This document shows positions 1 to 15,281 of a stretch of 64,000 nt of DNA, in pieces. The stretch is from Jatrophihabitans telluris. GTDB lineage: Bacteria > Actinomycetota > Actinomycetes > Mycobacteriales > Jatrophihabitantaceae. The position numbers and the translations under genes are program-made. The notes below the pieces were generated by a model that saw nothing but the letters and a program-made list of their open reading frames with translations, did no database searches and was not told the origin of the DNA. How positions within the stretch are numbered: position 1 is the stretch's first letter; every line of letters begins with the position of its first letter. The stretch spans positions 3,720,001-3,784,000 of the forward strand of contig NZ_CP097332.1 of NCBI RefSeq assembly GCF_023516435.1, read 5' to 3'.

Positions 1-2765
<2,765 letters not shown>

Positions 2766-2901
2766 GGTTCCTACCTTCTTTGCTCTGTAAATCTGTGGGT
2801 GTTGCTAGCTGCTCGTGGCGGGTTGCCCCGCCGTCTGTGCGTTCAGCGGCCGGGACGGACCGGCGTCAACGTCAGCCCGTCCCGACCGTGAACACATCGA
2901 C

Positions 2902-6375
<3,474 letters not shown>

Positions 6376-6517
6376 GGGCCCACTGCTGTGATACTGCCGC
6401 CGGTTGCCAGCCAACGGTGCTGTAACGCACACAGCTCTTGCTGTTCAGTTAGACCGCTGATCTCGCGACGTCCGCCGGAGCGGCGGTACCTGCGTCACGT
6501 ACTGGACAGCAGGAAGT

Positions 6518-6534
6518 AGGCCCTGACCGGGCCT
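6518..6534 (-). promoter_or_regulatory. hairpin in the rpoB 5' leader
   Basis: Perfect 6 bp inverted repeat AGGCCC/GGGCCT with a 5 nt loop. It lies between the proposed rpoB promoter and its start codon, about 25-40 nt into the inferred transcript. No T-run follows, so it is not an obvious terminator; it may be a leader structure. Confidence 0.4.
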
Positions 6535-6563
6535 GGACGTGTATGAGGGCAGCGCAAAGTGAC

Positions 6564-6592
6564 AGTCTAGCCACATTGGGCACGCCTGTCCA
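6564..6592 (-). promoter_or_regulatory. rpoB-rpoC promoter
   Basis: On the minus strand TGGACA (6592-6587) and TAGACT (6569-6564) are separated by exactly 17 bp, a good housekeeping-sigma promoter. Transcription would start near 6557 and give a leader of about 180 nt before the rpoB ATG. The sequence just after the -10 box, CTTTGCGCTGCCC, resembles what I remember from other actinobacterial rpoB promoters; that comparison was not checked. Confidence 0.7.
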
Positions 6593-6691
6593 GGCCGCCT
6601 TGAAATCGTCGAGCGAAGGCGGCTCGACCCGATCCCCAGGCTGGTCTTCGGCGGCTTCAGCGCCGCTGGGCCAGCACCCGGTGGATCGGGA

Positions 6692-6707
6692 TCACGGCCG
6701 GTTTCGG
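6692..6707 (-). terminator. possible terminator of the mce operon
   Basis: CGGCCG-N4-CGGCCG forms a GC-rich tetraloop hairpin 100 bp behind the last mce-operon gene and 100 bp before the rpoB promoter. No T-run follows, so termination is only a suggestion. The rest of 6593-6807 shows nothing else recognisable. Confidence 0.3.
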
Positions 6708-6807
6708 CCGGAATGGTGCAGGGACAGGGTGCACCGATCTGCGCCCTCAGTCAAGCATTTCGGCACTTCGGGCCCGTTGTTCAGGTCAGGAAGCGGTGCG
6801 CGGACGC

Positions 6808-7569
6808 TCAGCCGAGCTGTTGGAGGTTGGCGATCAGCCACCGGGAGCCGACCAGGTTCAAGGTGACCCGCAGCCGGACCAGATCGACCCGGGGCTGCGT
6901 GATGCTGGTGTTGGTCACCTTCTGCTGGGCGAACACGACGACCGTCGCCTGCTTGCCGTCTCCGCTGACCGCTTCCAGCCCGGCCGAGTCGACCTGCGCG
7001 CTCACCACCGCCCTGACCTTCGGCGCCTGCACCGCGACGACCTTGTCGATGGACGTCTGGTACTGCGTGGCGAACGTGCCGGTCAGATACCGGCGCGCCC
7101 GGGCTGCGTCGGCGGGAACCGTCTTGTAGTTGTAGGACAGCACCGGCTCGACACCGGTCCGGGCCGCGGCCAGCACCGCGGCGCGGTCGCCTGCCCCCGT
7201 GGCCTTGGCGGGCTTGAGGACCACCAGGGCCACGTTGGCGACGGCGAGCCCGAGGACGAGTGCGACCAGCAGGGCGATCATTAGACCGGGCACGGGCCGG
7301 CGCCCACCGGCCCGACCAGCCGCCGGCGCGTCCGCGGTCTCAGCCGGGAGGACCTCGAGCGGACGGGCCGTCGCATCGATGGTCGGGGCGGACGGACGGG
7401 CAGGGGCTGGGGCTGGGGCAGGGGCAGGGGCTGGGGCAGGGGCAGGCGCGGGGGTTGGGGCAGGCGCGGGGGTTGGGGCGGGGCCGAGGGCCGCCGCAGC
7501 CCGCCGGGCCCTTGCAGTCGGGCTGGGACGGGTGGGACGGGGCCGGCGTTCGGGCGTCTGCTCAGTCAT
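6808..7569 (-). CDS. Mce-associated membrane protein (second)
   Basis: Protein of 253 aa at the end of the mce operon. Residues 1-95 are a cytoplasmic, Arg- and Pro/Ala-rich tail with a long (AP)n stretch at about 30-57. One transmembrane helix follows (about 94-117, GLMIALLVALVLGLAVANVA), then an extracytoplasmic domain typical of Mas proteins (ARTGVEPVLSYNYKTV ... GSRWLIANLQQLG). Mas proteins are thought to stabilise Mce complexes in mycobacteria. The ATG begins right after the TAG of the preceding gene with zero spacing, so translation is coupled. It is a paralogue of its neighbour, sharing the VGSRWL(L/I) ending. Confidence 0.85.
   Translation of the reverse strand: MTEQTPERRPRPTRPSPTARARRAAAALGPAPTPAPAPTPAPAPAPAPAPAPAPAPARPSAPTIDATARPLEVLPAETADAPAAGRAGGRRPVPGLMIALLVALVLGLAVANVALVVLKPAKATGAGDRAAVLAAARTGVEPVLSYNYKTVPADAARARRYLTGTFATQYQTSIDKVVAVQAPKVRAVVSAQVDSAGLEAVSGDGKQATVVVFAQQKVTNTSITQPRVDLVRLRVTLNLVGSRWLIANLQQLG
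7401..7482. repeat. GC-rich minisatellite coding the Pro-Ala tail
   Basis: Short units of the type GGGGCTGGGGCAGG are repeated with variation inside the preceding Mas gene and encode the Ala-Pro run. Length variation between strains is likely. Confidence 0.7.
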
Positions 7570-8145
7570 CTACAGGCCCACCGCACTCAGTTGGTCGAGC
7601 AGCCATCGCGAGCCGACCTTCTTCATCGTCAGCTGGAACCGGGACAGTGCGAACGTCGTCGCGGCGGCCCCGTTGTCGCTGCGTTTGAGGTCGGCCGACA
7701 CGATGACCGTCGCGGTGTTCGACTTCAGGGAGACCAGTCCGGCCCCGGACACGTCCGCCGAGGTGTCGCGCTTGACGCGGTCCAGTGCGGCCTTCAGATC
7801 GGTCTTGGTGGCCTGGAACTGAACGGCGTAGGTCTGGGTCATCCCCTCGGCGGCCCGGGCGAAGTCGGCGTCGAAGCTCGTGCGGCGCATCGTCTGCAGG
7901 TTGACGATCTCGACCTTCGCCGCAGTGACGGCAGCCCGCTCGCCATCCGTGAGCCCACCCAGACCCGCATGGCCGGTGAACAGTCCACGGTGGTCCGAGC
8001 GGAGCTGGAGCTGGTACGCGGCCAGCGCCGCCAGGGCCAGCGCGAGGACGGCGAGCAGCGCCACGGTACGGGCGGTCAGACCGCGCCCCCCGGCCCGAGC
8101 GGTGCGATCAGCTACGTCGCGGTCGGTGGCATGCGCGGCGCTCAC
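7570..8145 (-). CDS. Mce-associated membrane protein (first)
   Basis: Protein of 191 aa from GTG 8145, which overlaps the stop of mceF as GTGA. The frame is open further upstream (to 8352), but that stretch is antisense-like Arg/His-rich sequence inside mceF, so the coupled GTG is the better start. There is a short cytoplasmic N-terminus, one transmembrane helix (about 25-45, TVALLAVLALALAALAAYQL) and an extracytoplasmic Mas-type domain ending GSRWLLDQLSAVGL. Its role is probably to support the Mce transporter encoded just upstream. Confidence 0.85.
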   Translation of the reverse strand: MSAAHATDRDVADRTARAGGRGLTARTVALLAVLALALAALAAYQLQLRSDHRGLFTGHAGLGGLTDGERAAVTAAKVEIVNLQTMRRTSFDADFARAAEGMTQTYAVQFQATKTDLKAALDRVKRDTSADVSGAGLVSLKSNTATVIVSADLKRSDNGAAATTFALSRFQLTMKKVGSRWLLDQLSAVGL

Positions 8146-9428
8146 TTCAGCCCTCCGGTCAGCAGCGGCAACCAGGACTGGTCGCCGAGCAGGTCCGAGG
8201 CGGTCCCGGTGCCTCCGATGGACACCGGCGCTCGCTGCCCGGGGGTCACCCTGGGGTAGGCCGCGCCGCCGCCGCCGGTGCTGATGGGATCGCCTCCTGG
8301 CGCGTTCTGGGCCCCGCGGACCTCGGTCTTGGACCCGCTGCCGAGGGTGCACTGGGCGTTGGTGTTCACCGGCGCGGGGCCGGTGTCACTGGGTTGCCGC
8401 TTGGTCGTGCCACCGTAGCCGTCCACACACGAGGGCGGGTCGTCGACGTTGAGCACCAGTCCGAAATGCGCCGTGCCGTCGCCCGGCGCCACCGTGTAGC
8501 TGCCGGCCACCGCGGCCGGGTAGAGCAACAGAATGGCCTCGATGCCCTGCAGGTGCGCCACGAGCACCTGGTTCGTCGAGACCATGTTGGCCAGCAGCAC
8601 GTGCAGGCCGTCGGAGTTCGTGGCCACGAACTGTTGCACCGTCTGCAGCTCGGACGGTCCCTGACTCAGCAACGCGTTCAGATCCGGATCGCTGGAGCGC
8701 AACTGGGCCGAGATCAGGTTCAGGTTGTGCGCCCAGGCCTTGATCGCCGAGCCCTTGTCGAGCTGGGTCTGCAGAACGCTGCCGGAGTTGTCGATCAACC
8801 TGAGCGTCTCCGGCAACGCCTGCTGAGCGGCCGCGAGCAACTGGTCACCGGAGTCCAGCAACGCCTGTAGGTCGGGACCGCGTCCGGAGAAGGCCTTGCC
8901 CAGCTCGGTGATGACGGTGTTGAGCTTGGCCGAGTCGATGTTGGAGACGAGGTTGTCCAGGTTGGCCAGCAGCACCTGGGTCGCGATCGGCACCTGCCCA
9001 GGGGTGCTCAGAACCGAGCCGCTGGTCGCGTACGGACCCGCTTTCGAACTCGGCTCGAGGTTGACGTACTGCTCGCCCACCGCCGAGCGATCCGAGACAT
9101 AGGCCTGCGAACTCAGTGGAATCCGGTTCTTGCCGCCGCAGTCGTTCAGGCGCAGGTCCACCCGCACGCCGTGCACCTTCGTCCCGCTCGAATCGGTGTA
9201 GTCGAGCAGGTGCAACTCCCCGACCTTGCCGACGGTGACGCCGCGATAGGTCACCTCGGCATTGGTGAAGATTCCACCGGAATCGGGGAAGTTCGCGCTG
9301 ACCGTGCACCCACCCGGTCCGAACAGCGACGAGCCGAGACCGACGTAATTGAAGCTGACGTAGCTGACGCCGAGCAGCGAGATGAGCAGGAACGCCAGAA
9401 GCTGAAACTTGACGGTGCGAGTGATCAT
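8142..9428 (-). CDS. mceF: Mce family protein, MceF position
   Basis: Last of six MCE-domain subunits of the lipid importer, 428 aa. An N-terminal signal anchor (about 7-27) is followed by the MCE/MlaD domain (about 38-115, TYRGVTVGKVGEL ... VGEQYVNLEP). A helical region follows, then a Gly/Pro-rich C-terminal tail. MCE subunits assemble as a hexameric tube carrying hydrophobic substrates across the envelope. It starts 7 bp after mceE and overlaps the next gene by GTGA. The letter F is assigned from position in the operon. Confidence 0.92.
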   Translation of the reverse strand: MITRTVKFQLLAFLLISLLGVSYVSFNYVGLGSSLFGPGGCTVSANFPDSGGIFTNAEVTYRGVTVGKVGELHLLDYTDSSGTKVHGVRVDLRLNDCGGKNRIPLSSQAYVSDRSAVGEQYVNLEPSSKAGPYATSGSVLSTPGQVPIATQVLLANLDNLVSNIDSAKLNTVITELGKAFSGRGPDLQALLDSGDQLLAAAQQALPETLRLIDNSGSVLQTQLDKGSAIKAWAHNLNLISAQLRSSDPDLNALLSQGPSELQTVQQFVATNSDGLHVLLANMVSTNQVLVAHLQGIEAILLLYPAAVAGSYTVAPGDGTAHFGLVLNVDDPPSCVDGYGGTTKRQPSDTGPAPVNTNAQCTLGSGSKTEVRGAQNAPGGDPISTGGGGAAYPRVTPGQRAPVSIGGTGTASDLLGDQSWLPLLTGGLK

Positions 9429-9435
9429 GCCGGCC

Positions 9436-10590
9436 TCACTTCCCCAGGCCCGGGATCGGGCTCGTCACAGGGCTCGGGAGGCTCTGCCCGGATCGGCTGC
9501 CCTGTTTCTGGCCCTGGCCCGGCTGGCCGCCGACGGGCTCGCCGGTCGGCACCGGTGTGAGCAGGTTGTTCAACAGCGTGGACAGGTTCAGGTCCGAGGT
9601 GACGTACAGGTTGGTGTAGTCGCCCTTCACACCGTTCACGGCCGTCTTCGGGAACGGGAACGTCGCCAACAGTTCCATGGACTTGGGCAGGTCCGCACCG
9701 GCCCTCGTGAGCTGAGTCAGCACCGGGTCCAGATCCTTCAGGGTCGAAACCAGGTTGGCGGTCGAGCCGTTGATGACGGTCGTCGCCACCGTGCTCAACC
9801 GGTCCAGGCTCTTGAGCAAGGTCGTGAACTGGCTGCGCTCGTCGGCGAGGATCTTCACGGCCTGCGGCATCGTGTCCAGCGCCTTGGCCAGCACCTGCTT
9901 CTGACGGTTCAGCGTCTGGCTGAGCGTGTCGAGGCTGTCGATCGCGGTGAGGATCCGGCTCTTCTGCGCGTTCAGGGTGGTCGTCAGCGCCGTGGCCTGG
10001 GCGAGCAGGCTACGGATCTGCTGGGTATGCCCGGTCAGGGCTTGATCGAGTTCATGGGTGATCGTCTTCAGCTGCTCCAGTCCGCCGCCGTTGAGCAGCA
10101 GCGACAGAGCACCGAGCACCTCCTCGACCTCTGGGGTCGATCCGGTGCGGTTGATTCCGATATGGGGATAGGCGTAGCCGGCATGCGCGGCGTCGGCCAG
10201 AGAGGTCGGGTCCGGGACCTCACCGTTCGGTGGATAGGACAGCGACACGAACTTCTCGCCCAGCAAGGACGTCTGCCGGACCTGGGCGAAGGCGTTGGCC
10301 GGCAGGGTCACGTTGCCGTTGACCAGGACCTGGACCTGGGCGTGCCAGCCGTTGAGGGTGATCTTCTCGACCCGGCCCACCGAGACGTCGTTGACCTTGA
10401 CCGAGGACTGCGGAACGAGGTCCAGGACGTTGTCGAAATCCACCAGCACCCGGTACGGATGCGAGCCGACGTCGGCGCCGCCGGGCAGCGGAGCCGAGTA
10501 GAGCCCGTGGAATCCGCAGCCGGTCAGCGCCACAACGACGGTGGACAACGCCGCGATCAGGCGTGCATGCCGAGCCACATTCCCACGCAT
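9436..10590 (-). CDS. mceE: Mce family lipoprotein, MceE position
   Basis: MCE subunit with a lipoprotein signal, 384 aa from ATG 10590. The signal MRGNVARHARLIAALSTVVV is followed by the lipobox LTGC, with the lipidated Cys at residue 25. This matches LprK-type MceE proteins of mycobacteria. The MCE domain covers about 45-125 (VKVNDVSVGRVEKI ... LGEKFVSL), followed by helices and a Gly/Pro/Ser-rich end. The ATG overlaps the stop of mceD by one base (TGATG). A longer frame to 10710 exists but would bury the signal peptide. Confidence 0.93.
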   Translation of the reverse strand: MRGNVARHARLIAALSTVVVALTGCGFHGLYSAPLPGGADVGSHPYRVLVDFDNVLDLVPQSSVKVNDVSVGRVEKITLNGWHAQVQVLVNGNVTLPANAFAQVRQTSLLGEKFVSLSYPPNGEVPDPTSLADAAHAGYAYPHIGINRTGSTPEVEEVLGALSLLLNGGGLEQLKTITHELDQALTGHTQQIRSLLAQATALTTTLNAQKSRILTAIDSLDTLSQTLNRQKQVLAKALDTMPQAVKILADERSQFTTLLKSLDRLSTVATTVINGSTANLVSTLKDLDPVLTQLTRAGADLPKSMELLATFPFPKTAVNGVKGDYTNLYVTSDLNLSTLLNNLLTPVPTGEPVGGQPGQGQKQGSRSGQSLPSPVTSPIPGLGK

Positions 10591-11819
10591 CAGCCGTTCA
10601 CCCCTGGGATCGTCGGCAAACCGGGCACGCCCGAGCCATTGCCCGTGCCGGGCTGAGAAAGCCCCGGGATGCCGGGCAGGCCGCCGAGCAGCTTGGAGAT
10701 CGCGGTGCACGTCTGCGCCACCGTGCCACCGATCACCGGCAGGCCGACCTGCTTGTCCAGCACCGAACAGATCACCGAGGGATCGAGGAGGCCACCGACG
10801 TTGTCGCGCGTGTCGAGCGTGCCCGAGACCGGGTTGTAGGTGTGCGTCAGGTTGGACACCGCGACCGGGGCGACCGCGAGGATCTCGTTGATGGCGCTCT
10901 TCTGCCGGTTCAGGGTGGTGGTGACGTTCTTCAGTCCGACGATGTCGGTGTGAATGCTGTTGCCGTTGGTCTTGATGAAAGCGGCGATGTCGGACAACGC
11001 GGCGGACAGGTTCTTCAACGCCTCCGAGATCGAGTTGCGCTCATCGGCCAGTTCGCTGGTCACCGAATCCAACTGGTCGTTGAACTTGCGCACCTGGCTG
11101 TCGTTGGCGGCGAGGGTGTCGGTGAACAGTTGCAGGTTCTTGACCGTCCCGAACAGATCCTGGCGTCCGTTGGCGAGCGTTTGCACCGCCTGGGAAAGGT
11201 TCTTCATCGTCTCGCCCAGTGCCTGGCCGTTGCCCTGCAGGTTGGCCGCGCCCACATCGATGAGGTCGGACAACGGCCCTTTGCTCGACAGCGACTTCGA
11301 GTTCGCACCCTGCGGTCCGAGCGCGACGTTGAGCTTGTTCAGGGCCGAGTAGATGTCGTCGAGCTCGACCGGTGACGCAGTCTGGTTCTGGGCGATCGAG
11401 GCACCGTTGCCCAGCACGGTGCACCTGCCCTGGCAGGAGGCGTAGTCGGCAACCTGGACGTAGCGGTCGGACACCAGTGACGGCGGGATGATCGCGGCCC
11501 GGACCACCTTGGCGTCGGCAGCGTAGGCGGGCAACCGCACCGAGCGGTCGTAGCGCATGGTCACGAGTACCCCGTCGCCGTCCGGTTTCACGGCCGTGAT
11601 GGTGCCGATCTTCACCCCGTGCAGGCGGACGTCGGAGCCGGTGTACAGCCCAACCGCCCGCTCGAATCGAGCCGTCACCGTCTTGGTCGGCGAGGGGAGC
11701 AGGACGAAGATCGCTACTCCCACCACGATGGCGGCGACGAGGCCGATGGCCAGCAGCCTGGAAGCCTTCTTCGGCAGGACCGACCACCGCGAGTCAGCCC
11801 GGTCTGCAGGAACAGTCAC
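10590..11819 (-). CDS. mceD: Mce family protein, MceD position
   Basis: MCE-domain subunit of 409 aa, GTG start one base after the mceC stop. A transmembrane anchor (about 22-42, LLAIGLVAAIVVGVAIFVLL) precedes the MCE domain (about 47-125, VRLHGVKIGTITAVK ... SDRYVQV). A long helical region and a Pro/Gly-rich tail follow. It has a Cys pair (CQGRC, about 129-133) and further C-terminal Cys that could form disulfides outside the cell. Confidence 0.92.
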   Translation of the reverse strand: MTVPADRADSRWSVLPKKASRLLAIGLVAAIVVGVAIFVLLPSPTKTVTARFERAVGLYTGSDVRLHGVKIGTITAVKPDGDGVLVTMRYDRSVRLPAYAADAKVVRAAIIPPSLVSDRYVQVADYASCQGRCTVLGNGASIAQNQTASPVELDDIYSALNKLNVALGPQGANSKSLSSKGPLSDLIDVGAANLQGNGQALGETMKNLSQAVQTLANGRQDLFGTVKNLQLFTDTLAANDSQVRKFNDQLDSVTSELADERNSISEALKNLSAALSDIAAFIKTNGNSIHTDIVGLKNVTTTLNRQKSAINEILAVAPVAVSNLTHTYNPVSGTLDTRDNVGGLLDPSVICSVLDKQVGLPVIGGTVAQTCTAISKLLGGLPGIPGLSQPGTGNGSGVPGLPTIPGVNG

Positions 11820-11820
11820 G

Positions 11821-12855
11821 TCAGCCCCCGGTCCCAGCCGCGAGGCCGAACAACCCGACGGCGGTGAGGTTCTGGATGTAGGTGTCGAACCAACGGCCGT
11901 TGCCCAATGTGTTGGCGAAGACCCGGTAGAAGGGCGCCAGCAACGCCAGGGCGCGGTCGATGTTGTCGGAATTCTTCTGCAGAATCTGCAAAACCCCGTT
12001 GAGCTGATCGAGAGCGGGTTTCAGCGTCTTCTGGTTGTCGGCGACCAAGCCGCTGATCTGCAATGACAACGCCGAGGTGTTCAGGAACAGGGTGTGGATG
12101 GCCTGCTTGCGCAGGTCCAGCTCCTGTAACAGCAGGTTGCCGTCGCTGAGCAGCTTGGCGATCTGCGCGTCGCGGTCGGCGAGGACGCCGGTCACCTGGT
12201 TGGCTCGGGCCAGCAGGGTGCGCAGCGCCTGGTCCCGCGAGGCGATCGTGTTCGACAGCCGCGACAAACCCTTCAGAGTGGTACCGACATCGCCAGGGGT
12301 ACCCGCGAAGGTCTGGGCAATCGTCTCCAACGACCGGCCCAGATTCACGGTGTTGATATCGCCGACCGTCTTGGTCAGGTCCGAGAAGGCCGGGTAGACA
12401 TCATAGGGCGTCAGGGTCCGGCTGAGCGGGATGGCCTGGTTCGGCTTCTGCTTGTTCGTCCCCTGCGAATCCAGCTCCAGATACTTGCGCCCGAGCAGCG
12501 TCTTGATCTTGATGATGGCCTGGGTCTGGTCGCCGATGAAGGCGTTCTTGACGCGGAAGCTCACCATGACCGCACCGTCGTCCTTGCCGGTGAGCTTCAC
12601 GGCCGTCACGGTGCCCACCTTCACACCCGCGATCCGGACCTCGTCGTCGGGATTGATGCCCGAGGACTCGGAGAACACCGCTGAGTACTGCGTGCCGCCG
12701 CCGATGATCGGCAGCTTCGAGGCGTTGAACGCCGCCCACAGCAAGACCGCAATGATCACCAGGCCGATGGCCCCGATCATCGTCGGGTTGCGGGACGCGA
12801 AGGACCGGCCGCGCGGCGCCTTCTTCAGACCGCGTTTGATGCCTAGGACGGCCAT
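11821..12855 (-). CDS. mceC: Mce family protein, MceC position
   Basis: MCE-domain subunit, 344 aa from ATG 12855, which overlaps the mceB stop as TGATG. N-terminal basic segment, transmembrane anchor (about 25-45, MIGAIGLVIIAVLLWAAF), MCE domain (about 52-130, VRIAGVKVGTVTAV ... LGRKYLELDSQG), then coiled helical region. Unlike its neighbours it has only a short C-terminal tail. Confidence 0.92.
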   Translation of the reverse strand: MAVLGIKRGLKKAPRGRSFASRNPTMIGAIGLVIIAVLLWAAFNASKLPIIGGGTQYSAVFSESSGINPDDEVRIAGVKVGTVTAVKLTGKDDGAVMVSFRVKNAFIGDQTQAIIKIKTLLGRKYLELDSQGTNKQKPNQAIPLSRTLTPYDVYPAFSDLTKTVGDINTVNLGRSLETIAQTFAGTPGDVGTTLKGLSRLSNTIASRDQALRTLLARANQVTGVLADRDAQIAKLLSDGNLLLQELDLRKQAIHTLFLNTSALSLQISGLVADNQKTLKPALDQLNGVLQILQKNSDNIDRALALLAPFYRVFANTLGNGRWFDTYIQNLTAVGLFGLAAGTGG

Positions 12856-13940
12856 CAGTTGCACCTCGTGGTGCCCGAGGCGATGCTCGGATCGAGTTTC
12901 ACGTTGCCGGGCAGGGTGACCGTGCCGCTCATCGAACAGAGGTAGAAGTTGAACCAGGAGCCGTACGTGGCGGTCCGCGTCAGGCTCGCGACCTTGTTCG
13001 GCAATCGCTGCAGCACGCCGTCGAGTTCGGTGCCGCCGGCGTTGAGGGTCGAGGCGAGACCGTTGAGATCGACGACGTCCTGCTTGAGGGACGGACGGAT
13101 CTGACTCAGCAACCCCGTCGTGGATTGGGCCAGCGTGTTCACACCCGCGATCGAATCGCCGATCGTCTTACGGTCGCCGGCCAGCCCGCTGACCCACCGC
13201 TGGAGCTCGCTGATCAGGTCCGACAGTTTCTGATCACGCTGGCCAAGGGTGTCCAGCACGGAGGACAGGTTGTCGACCAGATCTCCGATGACCTTGTCCT
13301 TGTCGGCGATCGCCGACGTGAGCGCCGCCGTCTGCTGCAACAGCGCGTCCACAGTTCCGCCTTCGCCCTGCAGCGTCTGGATGATCTGCAACGACAGGCT
13401 GTTCATCTCCGCCGGATCCAGTCCGGCGAACAATGGCTTGAAGCCGGCGAACAGGGTCGACAGATCGAGGGCGTCGGTTGTCTGGCTCAGCGGGATCGTG
13501 CCCTTGTCCGGCAGCGTCTGCTGCGCCACCCCGTCGATCGGACTACCTTCTTCGACGTCGACGTAACGCTGGCCGACGAGATTGCGAAACCGAAGTTTGG
13601 CCAGCGACCAGGTGGTCAGGGGCCGGTTGTCGGCGACGGAGAACCTGACCCGGGCAACGAACGCGCCGGCGGCCGGTGTGCTGGTAGAACCGGCGTTCGC
13701 GGCGCCGGCGGTGGCCGGTTCGCGGACGAGCTTGATGCCCTCCACCGTGCCGACCCGCACTCCGGCGACCCGGACGTCATCGCCGATGAGCAGGCCGGTC
13801 GCGTCATGAAACAGCGCGTAATAGCTTCTGGTCTTGCCGAAGCTCGCGTTCGTGATCGTCGCGGCCAGGACGTAGGTGGCCAGACTCGTGACGACCAGGA
13901 ACGCGACCAGTTTCAGGAGCGGTGACAGCAGACCCCTCAT
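12855..13940 (-). CDS. mceB: Mce family protein, MceB position
   Basis: MCE-domain subunit, 361 aa from ATG 13940, which overlaps the mceA stop as ATGA. Transmembrane anchor at about 9-28, MCE domain about 35-145 (VRVAGVRVGTVEGIK ... VGQRYVDVEEG) with a loop rich in Ala/Gly/Thr (about 75-90), then helical region. It ends in a Cys-containing stretch (FNFYLCSMSG ... TTRCN) common to MceB-type proteins. Confidence 0.92.
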   Translation of the reverse strand: MRGLLSPLLKLVAFLVVTSLATYVLAATITNASFGKTRSYYALFHDATGLLIGDDVRVAGVRVGTVEGIKLVREPATAGAANAGSTSTPAAGAFVARVRFSVADNRPLTTWSLAKLRFRNLVGQRYVDVEEGSPIDGVAQQTLPDKGTIPLSQTTDALDLSTLFAGFKPLFAGLDPAEMNSLSLQIIQTLQGEGGTVDALLQQTAALTSAIADKDKVIGDLVDNLSSVLDTLGQRDQKLSDLISELQRWVSGLAGDRKTIGDSIAGVNTLAQSTTGLLSQIRPSLKQDVVDLNGLASTLNAGGTELDGVLQRLPNKVASLTRTATYGSWFNFYLCSMSGTVTLPGNVKLDPSIASGTTRCN

Positions 13941-15280
13941 CCGACCGTCACCTGACTTCCGCGCAGGAGCGGCGCCGCCAGCAGCGCGGCCACGCTCGGC
14001 ACCTTCGTCGGGTCGCCGCCCCACGAGGGCGCGATGAGGCCGGCCACGAGATTCTCCTCGGCCGGGGAACCGACGCCCGCGGCGTTGTAGGCGGCACGGT
14101 CGGCGCTACCGAGGCCCTGGGGCGGGTTGTAGGCCGCTCCGTCGGGCGAGCCGGCCGAGCCGAAGTCGACGCCGGGGAACGGGTTGGCCGGCGCAGGCAG
14201 CCCGAAACAGTGGGGTTGCCGCACCGCAGACGAGGTCGGGTACCGGAACCGGTCGGCGGCGACGTACTTGCCCTGGCTCTTGATGACCTCGAGCGTGATG
14301 TGCAGGCCGGGCTGCTTGCCGCCGAAGGCGTCTTCCAAGCGTGGCTCGATGCCGGCCAGACCCGAGAGCAGACACGGGTATTCGGGTGCGTAGTGCGCTA
14401 GCAGTCCCACGATCTGCTTGGACGAGGACGCGACCGAGATCAGGTAGTTGCCGTTGTCGTTGAGGAACCCGTCGACGGTGTCCGACGTCGCGGTAGCCGA
14501 GATCAGCAGCTGGGCCAGGGCCTGCGGCCGCCTCGCGATCGTGGTCGCCGTGACGCTGAGATTGTTCAGACTGGACAACAGATCTGGGGCCGCGTCGTTG
14601 TAGAGGGTTGCCACTCGGCCGAGTTTGTCGATGTCGTCGACGAGCTGGGGCACCTTGGGGTTGAGCTTGGTGAGGTAGTCGTTGAGCGAGGCCAGGTTGT
14701 CCCCGAGCTGCTTGCCCCGGCCCTGCAGCGCGGAGGCGACCGCGGTGAGCGTGGCCTTCAGATCCTCGGGGTGCAAGGCCAGCAGGACCGGGTAGAGGTC
14801 GTTGAGAACCTGCTCGACCTCAACCGCGTCCTTCGCGCTGGTGATGGTGTCGCCACTCCTGATCGGCTGCGCGCTCGTCCCACTCAGGCCGTCGGGAATC
14901 TGCAACGAGACATAGCGTTCCCCGAAAAGGGTCTTGGGCAACAGCAGGGCCGTTGCGCCGGCCGGGATCAGATCCGTCCGCCCTGGCTGCAGCGCGAGCG
15001 TCAACCGCGCCCGGGTCAGCGGTTGCCGACCACCGGCGGCGGGCACGTTGTAGGTCGAGATCGAACGGACCGACCCGACGATGATGCCCCGCAATTTGAC
15101 ATCCGACTGCGGCATCAACTGGGCGCCGGTGTGGTCGGTGTCCAGGGTCACGAGGGTGACCTTGGTGAACACCTGCTGGTAGGCGGCGATGGACAACCCG
15201 ATCAGCCCGACCAGCACCGCCATGAAGACGAGGCCGTACAGCCGCCGCCGAATCCGCCACGCTCGACTTTGTCTGGCCAT
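13937..15280 (-). CDS. mceA: Mce family protein, MceA position
   Basis: First MCE-domain subunit of the operon, 447 aa. Basic N-terminus, transmembrane anchor (about 13-34), MCE domain (about 40-125, VKLRGIIVGSVRSI ... FGERYVSLQIP), helical region and a Gly/Pro/Ala-rich C-terminus. It starts directly behind the second permease gene. In mycobacterial Mce systems the hexamer of MceA-F takes up fatty acids or sterols; the substrate here cannot be read from sequence. Confidence 0.92.
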   Translation of the reverse strand: MARQSRAWRIRRRLYGLVFMAVLVGLIGLSIAAYQQVFTKVTLVTLDTDHTGAQLMPQSDVKLRGIIVGSVRSISTYNVPAAGGRQPLTRARLTLALQPGRTDLIPAGATALLLPKTLFGERYVSLQIPDGLSGTSAQPIRSGDTITSAKDAVEVEQVLNDLYPVLLALHPEDLKATLTAVASALQGRGKQLGDNLASLNDYLTKLNPKVPQLVDDIDKLGRVATLYNDAAPDLLSSLNNLSVTATTIARRPQALAQLLISATATSDTVDGFLNDNGNYLISVASSSKQIVGLLAHYAPEYPCLLSGLAGIEPRLEDAFGGKQPGLHITLEVIKSQGKYVAADRFRYPTSSAVRQPHCFGLPAPANPFPGVDFGSAGSPDGAAYNPPQGLGSADRAAYNAAGVGSPAEENLVAGLIAPSWGGDPTKVPSVAALLAAPLLRGSQVTVG

Positions 15281-15281
15281 G